Shown: positions 59,489-64,000 of the stretch, piece by piece
Numbering within the stretch: position 1 is the stretch's first letter
Layout of the letters: the number at the start of each line of letters is the position of its first letter
NCBI RefSeq assembly: GCF_023159225.1
Contig: NC_063180.1
Location: 9,979,297 to 10,043,296, forward strand
Length of the DNA stretch: 64,000 nt
Source of the DNA: Perognathus longimembris pacificus
Taxonomy: Eukaryota; Chordata; Mammalia; Rodentia; Heteromyidae
Direction: 5' to 3'
Notes under the pieces: model-generated
Told to the model about the DNA's origin: nothing
The model's database searches: none
The model's input: only the letters and a program-made list of their open reading frames with translations
Made by a program: the position numbers and the translations under genes

Positions 59489-59766
59489 GGTGGTGGAATG
59501 CGTCTCAAAGACTTTAATATGGAAGGGCACTTATATAGAAGTAATGGCGGGAAAGAAAGGGGGCTGGCCAAAGGGTCAGTCATAGGCTAGGGGTCACGTT
59601 CATCAAGTGACATCACGAAACTTCCCTTTGTGGGCGGGACAATCCCATCATGGTGGCACACACGTGTTCACCTCCCAAGGGGTGGAGGTCAGGAGGTGGG
59701 AGGGACTTCTATTGTCCCAAGGCTGGTGGAAGGGCAGTCTTTCCCAGGCCATAATAATCCCCAACA
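59489..59766 (-). repeat. 5' LTR, truncated within R (U3 plus start of R only)
   Basis: Identical to 54959-55236 except one base. Keeps U3, E-box (59661-59666), TATA (complement of 59531-59538) and the ATTAAA signal. Similarity ends abruptly at 59489; the remaining 225 bp of the LTR and any primer-binding site are absent. The promoter half is intact and would transcribe into the GC-rich block. Confidence 0.9.
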
Positions 59767-59772
59767 CTCCAT
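59767..59772. repeat. Right target-site duplication of the LTR element
   Basis: CTCCAT; see 54728-54733. Confidence 0.75.
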
Positions 59773-60463
59773 GACTGGAAGAAATGGCCAAAGTTCAACC
59801 TGTTAAAGTTTCCATCATGTGGAGCTTTAGGAAACATTCCAGATCCACACCATCACAGTTTCTTCCTTTCTTTTCTTTGATATTTGTAGTCCAGCAATAC
59901 ATCCGTTCAAAATATGTGTGGATTTTTAGCTATGCCAATCATTCTAAAATGAGATTCTAGTTCAGAAAAAGTATCTTTTTCAGATGAAGCCTGGGTCAAC
60001 TTTCTGCCAGAATTTCTAGTTGAAATGAAAATGTCAGTCAATCAACATATGTTTTCAAATATTTCAGTACTTGACATTGCATAGACAAAGCTGTGAAGGA
60101 GTGGTTGAAATGTTTTATTTTACTTTTTTATCAGAATTTACCAAGATAGTGCATGCACATTGGCATTCTCTGAGCTTGTAATCATTTGACCAAGTTTCAA
60201 GTAAATGAAGAATATTTTAAGCCTCTGTAATAAGAAGTTCTAGGCTATGTCAGTGTTTTATAATAATAAGATTATTGTTTCTTTAACCTTTTGCTATTTT
60301 TTTCTAAATGTCCATTTAGGAGAAAAAATATTCAATATATCACTTTTGTAAATAAACATTTATTGTCATCTCAGGCCAAAATCATTTTATTCTTATCAGA
60401 TTATTGCACTTCAAAGAGCTGATTGTCTTCAAAGTGATCACATGGAAATCAGTTTGTGAATTT
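59773..60463. other. Unannotated AT-rich intergenic DNA
   Basis: No feature recognised. Confidence 0.6.
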
Positions 60464-60480
60464 AAAAATCATTTAACCTA

Positions 60481-60790
60481 CACTATCTCTGTAATCTTAT
60501 CTGAGTATATTGGAAACCGTGTATACTGGTATTGGAACTAGGAAATTGAAAGGGAATATCAAAATTGAGAGACACAGGGTAAAAAAAGACAAACAACTAC
60601 AAAAGCAATACTTGCAAAACTGGTGTAAGTGAACTGAACACCTCGGGGTGGGGGGGGAAGGGAAAGGGGGAGGGGGGAGGGGGGTATGAGGGACAAGGGA
60701 ACAAACAGTACAAGTAATGTATCCAATGCCTAACATATGAAATTGTAACCTCTCTGTACATCAGTTTGATAATTAAAATTTGAAAAAAAA
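60481..60790 (+). mobile_element. 5'-truncated young L1 (3'UTR) with perfect TSD
   Basis: CACTATCTCTGTAATCTTAT to an AATTAAAATTTG end and A tail. G-rich tract 60644-60682. The TSD AAAAATCATTTAACCTA is perfect (60464-60480, and ending at 60803). Confidence 0.96.
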
Positions 60791-60803
60791 ATCATTTAAC
60801 CTA

Positions 60804-61261
60804 AGAATAAGTAATATATAAAAACCCCATAGTTTATATAAATAAACAGAAAAAATTAAAGATCATATATATGTATGTATATATGTATATATATAATTTT
60901 CTGGTGTGGGAGAAGTATAGAAAGGTCAATATCAGGTATACTGCAAATAGAAATTTGTATGTTTTTGATATAGTACTGGTTAAGAGAATTTCATGGAAAC
61001 TCTCTTTGCATAAATAACATGCAAAGCTTAAAAAATACAAAACTTTTGATCCATTCCCACATACATACTTTGTTAGAACATGTACCTTATTTCACTTGAA
61101 GTTCTGTTCATAGAGAAGTGGCATCCCACTTCTTATGCCACCTAATTAACCCCTCTGCAGCAAATGAAGGCAAAATTAAGTGTGCTAAGAAGATACCCCA
61201 GTAATCTTAAATGTCCTTGAGGATAGTTAATCCAATCTAAAGAAGTTTATAGTTTTAAAAT
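60804..61261. other. Unannotated AT-rich DNA
   Basis: Contains a TATG/TA repeat at about 60862-60895. No gene signal. Confidence 0.6.
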
Positions 61262-61268
61262 ATCTGCT

Positions 61269-61468
61269 ATGGGGCTAGGAATATGGCCTACTGGTAAAGT
61301 GCTTGCCTCACACACATGAAGCCCTGGGTTCAATTCCTCAGCACCACATACATAGAAAAAGCCAGAAGTGGTGCTGTGGCTCAAGTGGTAGAGTGCTAGC
61401 CTTGAGCAAAAAGAAGGCAGGAACAGTGCTCAGGCCCTGAGTTTAAGCTCCAGGACTGGCAAAAAAAA
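61269..61468 (+). mobile_element. IDL-Geo SINE, full length, plus strand
   Basis: GGGGCTAGGAATATGGCC start; ID-like arm with GGGTTCAATTCC (B box); Geo arm with TGGCTCAAGTGGTAGAGTGC; end CCAGGACTGGC plus A9. TSD ATCTGCT at 61262-61268 and 61469-61475. The only full-length IDL-Geo on the + strand and the easiest to read. Confidence 0.96.
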
Positions 61469-61475
61469 ATCTGCT

Positions 61476-62076
61476 CTGATCTATTCTTCCTTTTTGTTCT
61501 TTATCATTTCCACTCATTAATATGAGGATGCAAATAGTTTAATATTTGTCCATTAAAATGTTGGCAAGAATTTTTCTTTTTTTTTTTTTAATCATTCTTC
61601 TTAGTCTCTAGACATTGTAATAATGAATTAATATGTCTCAGAAAAGCTTTTTAATCTTCTTTGAAAAAGTTTTAATTAATTTTCTTTACCTTGCAATTTC
61701 TTCTGTTTATATGCCCTTGGGAAAAATTGCTAAATATTTCCTTGCTATCCTTTGGTTTAAATGATCTCTCAGAAATATGTAGGAGATTATATTTATTCTT
61801 CACAGGTTTTAATTTTGGTTCCCAAAAGAGAGAGTTGATCTTTCAGTTGACTATTCAGTTTTATTATTGTATATTTTTAAGGTATATGAACACTTTTTAT
61901 TAGTTTCTTTAATTAAGACACAATAATTTGCTATACTCACACATTCATTTAATTTTTCTTAACAGAATTTGTTGGAATATAGTAAATATCATTGTCTAAT
62001 TTTCCTCTAGAGAATCCTAAAGAAATGCCCTAATCTCGTGGAAATATGTATTTTTAAAGAAATTATATTTAGTAGT
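61476..62076. other. Unannotated AT-rich intergenic DNA
   Basis: No feature recognised. Confidence 0.6.
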
Positions 62077-62087
62077 GAGGCACATTT

Positions 62088-62188
62088 TTTTTGCCAGTCC
62101 TGGGGCTTTTTGCACTGTCCCTGGCTTCTTTTTGCTCAAGGCTAGCACTCTGCCACTTAAGCCACACTAGGCCATATTCCCAGCCCTG
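62088..62188 (-). mobile_element. Internally deleted IDL-Geo SINE inside a B1-like element
   Basis: Poly(T), GCCAGTCCTGGGGCTTTTTG with a first gap of about 20 bp, the Geo core to AAGCCACA, then a jump to CTAGGCCATATTCCCAGCCC, skipping about 80 bp. TSD GAGGCACATTT (62077-62087) and GAGGCCCATTT (62189-62199). Confidence 0.9.
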
Positions 62189-62276
62189 GAGGCCCATTTG
62201 TATAATCCCAGAATTTGTGATTCTGGAGCAAGGGGATCACTTGTTCAAAGTCGACCTAAGCTATATTGGGCAACTT
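62189..62276 (+). mobile_element. B1-like monomer, interrupted by IDL-Geo
   Basis: TGTATAATCCCAGAATTTGT and GGATCACTTGTTCAAAGTCG, ending TATATTGGGCAAC: a B1/proto-B1-type monomer with no Geo arm. Its 5' end lies left of the SINE, at about 62070. Confidence 0.7.
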
Positions 62277-63936
62277 GGATAATAACACTCTACTCAATTG
62301 TTAGTCATATGACATTAATAACATTTCCAGACTTTTTTTATAATTTAACCTTTTTATGGATCAGTACAGAAGCTCAAATCACATCATTTTCATTTCTAAA
62401 GCATAGTCAATAGAACTAAGACGATGTGACACTTTGCACCATCTTGACTATTTATATTTGAGGTTGACTTCCATAATCGTGGAGAGAAGATTTTGGTATT
62501 CTGAAGCTTGTGCTTACGATGTGTCTTTATGTGGATGATCCAGTATTGCATGAAACCATCAACTTCAGGATAATACCATGATACATGGCAGAAGCCCTTG
62601 TATAGTGTTCTACTGATTATGTGAAATCACTCATCAAATGATCCAGTACTCTTAGATACTAACATTTACTTAGTTCTTGTGGAAAAAGAAGGGAAATCAG
62701 AATATGACTCCCTTTTTATTTTGTTATAGGTGAATTTCTGCTTGTTCATATGTATGGAGGGGTTCACTGTAGTTGTCTTATCTAGCGATTGATTGGTCTT
62801 TGTGTTATAGGTCCACAGAGGGGATTTTGTGTTAGTCTCTCAAAGAATGAAACAAGGTTTGGTATGAAGGACCTCTTGCTTTGTGTCTGTATTTAGTCTC
62901 TGAGTCAGCAACCCTGTTATGTTGGAGTATTATACCTTCACAGGTTCTTTCAGTCCAGTGGCTGGTTGCTTTATAGTAAGTCATTGTGTTTATTTGATTT
63001 TTTTATAGCTTCAACATGGGTATATTCTCTCTGATGGACATTAGCTTGATGTATCAAGATGTTCATACTTTTCAGTTGTTCCCATAGGTCCACACATATG
63101 TGATAAATGCGCTACTTAATCTTTCAACTCATTTCCTCACTAGTTCCTTGAGCAACCAGCCTATTAGTTCTTGTAAATTTTAACTGTAGCCCCTGCCTCT
63201 TTCCAAAGTAGATGACTATATTACTTGCAAGTACAAGATGTAATCATTTGCCTTTAGCTATGAAAGATCTGGCAATATACTACTGATTACTCCTCAGTTC
63301 TCTCAGACTACTGCTTTTTCTCTGACGTGCCTTTTACAGCAATGAACAATTGTTACCAACTTTCTCCCGACTTTCATCTGTAGAAGCCTCTAAGCTCCAC
63401 CACCATCACAAAGCCCATCTCTGAAGGCTTATCTCCTGTCATCAGCATAGGCACCTGTAAACATACACATTTAAGGACTTCTCAATGCTGTGGATATTTT
63501 TCTCATCAACATATTTATTGTAGTTTTTGAAAAGACATATCAATCAAGAGCACAGAGATGTTAGACATCTTAATCATTCAACATTAATTGTGTATTCTAG
63601 TAAAGTTAACTCTCAGAGATTTTAAAAATATATTATTTGTAAGTAGTTATATGAAGGGATTATATATCAACAAATCAGTTTAACAATAGTATGCATCTTG
63701 AAAAATCTCATGCCTTTAATCATTTTCCTTCATCTTCCCAACCCCTTCTTTTCCCTATTCATAAGATATGTATTGAATATTGTGACTGCATGCCTTCTGT
63801 TTCCTCTCTTCATTTGTCTACCTCCTCATTCCTTGTTCTCCCTTCTCAGCTAAATTAATTGCTTCCTGATATTCTTTTTTTTGTTTTTTGGACGGTGAAT
63901 TAGTTTTTCTAAGGAGATACGCCATTTGTATTATTA
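62277..63936. other. Unannotated intergenic DNA
   Basis: 1.66 kb without a recognisable repeat or coding signal. Confidence 0.6.
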
Positions 63937-64000
63937 TTTTTTTTTTTTTGCCAGTCCTGGGCCTTGGACTCAGGGCCTGAGCACTGTCCCTGGCTTCTTT
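63937..64000 (-). mobile_element. IDL-Geo SINE, cut by the window edge
   Basis: A T13 run, then GCCAGTCCTGGGCCTTGGAC to CTGGCTTCTTT. Confidence 0.93.

Larger units (their letters stand above)
54734..59766 (-). mobile_element. Young, non-autonomous endogenous retrovirus-like element
   Basis: Outer termini are TGTTGGGG (54734) and CCCCAACA (59759-59766), an 8 bp inverted repeat with the TG...CA ends integrase requires, and both are flanked by near-identical 6-mers. The 3' LTR is 54734-55236, the polypurine tract lies directly beside it at 55237, and a second LTR copy lies at 59489-59766. The shared 278 bp differ at one position (55106 A, 59636 G), so insertion was recent. The 4.25 kb interior has no recognisable gag, protease, polymerase or envelope, an embedded old SINE and three tandem duplications. 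Mobilisation would have needed a helper virus's proteins. Class II assignment is inferred from TSD length and LTR ends only. Confidence 0.88.

Noticed and set aside
61269..61350. tRNA-Ala gene
   Set aside because: It is the ID-like arm of an IDL-Geo SINE with A tail and TSD; a full cloverleaf is not formed.

Overview
The window is non-coding, AT-rich mammalian nuclear DNA packed with retrotransposons. I see no host gene, no exon I can defend, no structural RNA gene, no CRISPR array and nothing prokaryotic. The lineage marker is a ~200 bp dimeric SINE made of a tRNA-Ala/ID-like left arm and a second arm, which matches the IDL-Geo family described from geomyoid rodents (kangaroo rats, pocket mice, pocket gophers). 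It occurs about nine times. A second, mostly older dimeric SINE (7SL/B1-like left arm fused to a Geo-like right arm) occurs more than ten times. I therefore read the window as an intergenic region of a Geomyoidea rodent; the species cannot be fixed from sequence alone.

Layout: 1-~7200, a long degenerate LINE-1 (copy A, minus strand) whose 3' tip lies off the left edge. 7.2-37.4 kb, old intergenic DNA with SINEs, microsatellites and short 5'-truncated L1s. Several of these L1s are young, with readable target-site duplications (TSDs): 9578-9890, 13018-13667 (5' inverted), 27967-28559 (3' transduction), 32983-34699 and 34898-35896. A 240 bp non-SINE sequence is present twice (26931-27168 and 29088-29327). 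37440-44752, a near full-length L1 (copy B, minus strand) with a TSD, a 5'UTR containing ~33 bp tandem units, an endonuclease-region deletion and an IDL-Geo inserted in ORF1. 46302-47415, a second 5'-inverted L1. 49925-51005, an L1 5'UTR joined to an L1 3'UTR with no ORFs between.

The most notable object is an endogenous retrovirus-like element at 54734-59766 (minus strand). It has 8 bp terminal inverted repeats, a 6 bp TSD with one mismatch, a polypurine tract next to the 3' LTR, and U3 copies differing at 1 of 278 positions, so it is young. Its internal 4.2 kb has no recognisable gag, pro, pol or env. It carries an old SINE and tandem duplications. The 5' LTR stops inside R and abuts a GC-rich block with several consensus splice donors. 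It looks like a recently mobilised non-autonomous LTR element that may carry host DNA.

No element here looks autonomous. The L1s are truncated, stop-ridden or mutated at catalytic or metal-binding residues; the SINEs depend on L1 machinery; the LTR element would depend on a helper. Most of the biology visible is retrotransposition mechanism: TSDs, twin priming, transduction, nested insertion, tail-seeded microsatellites and LTR rearrangement.
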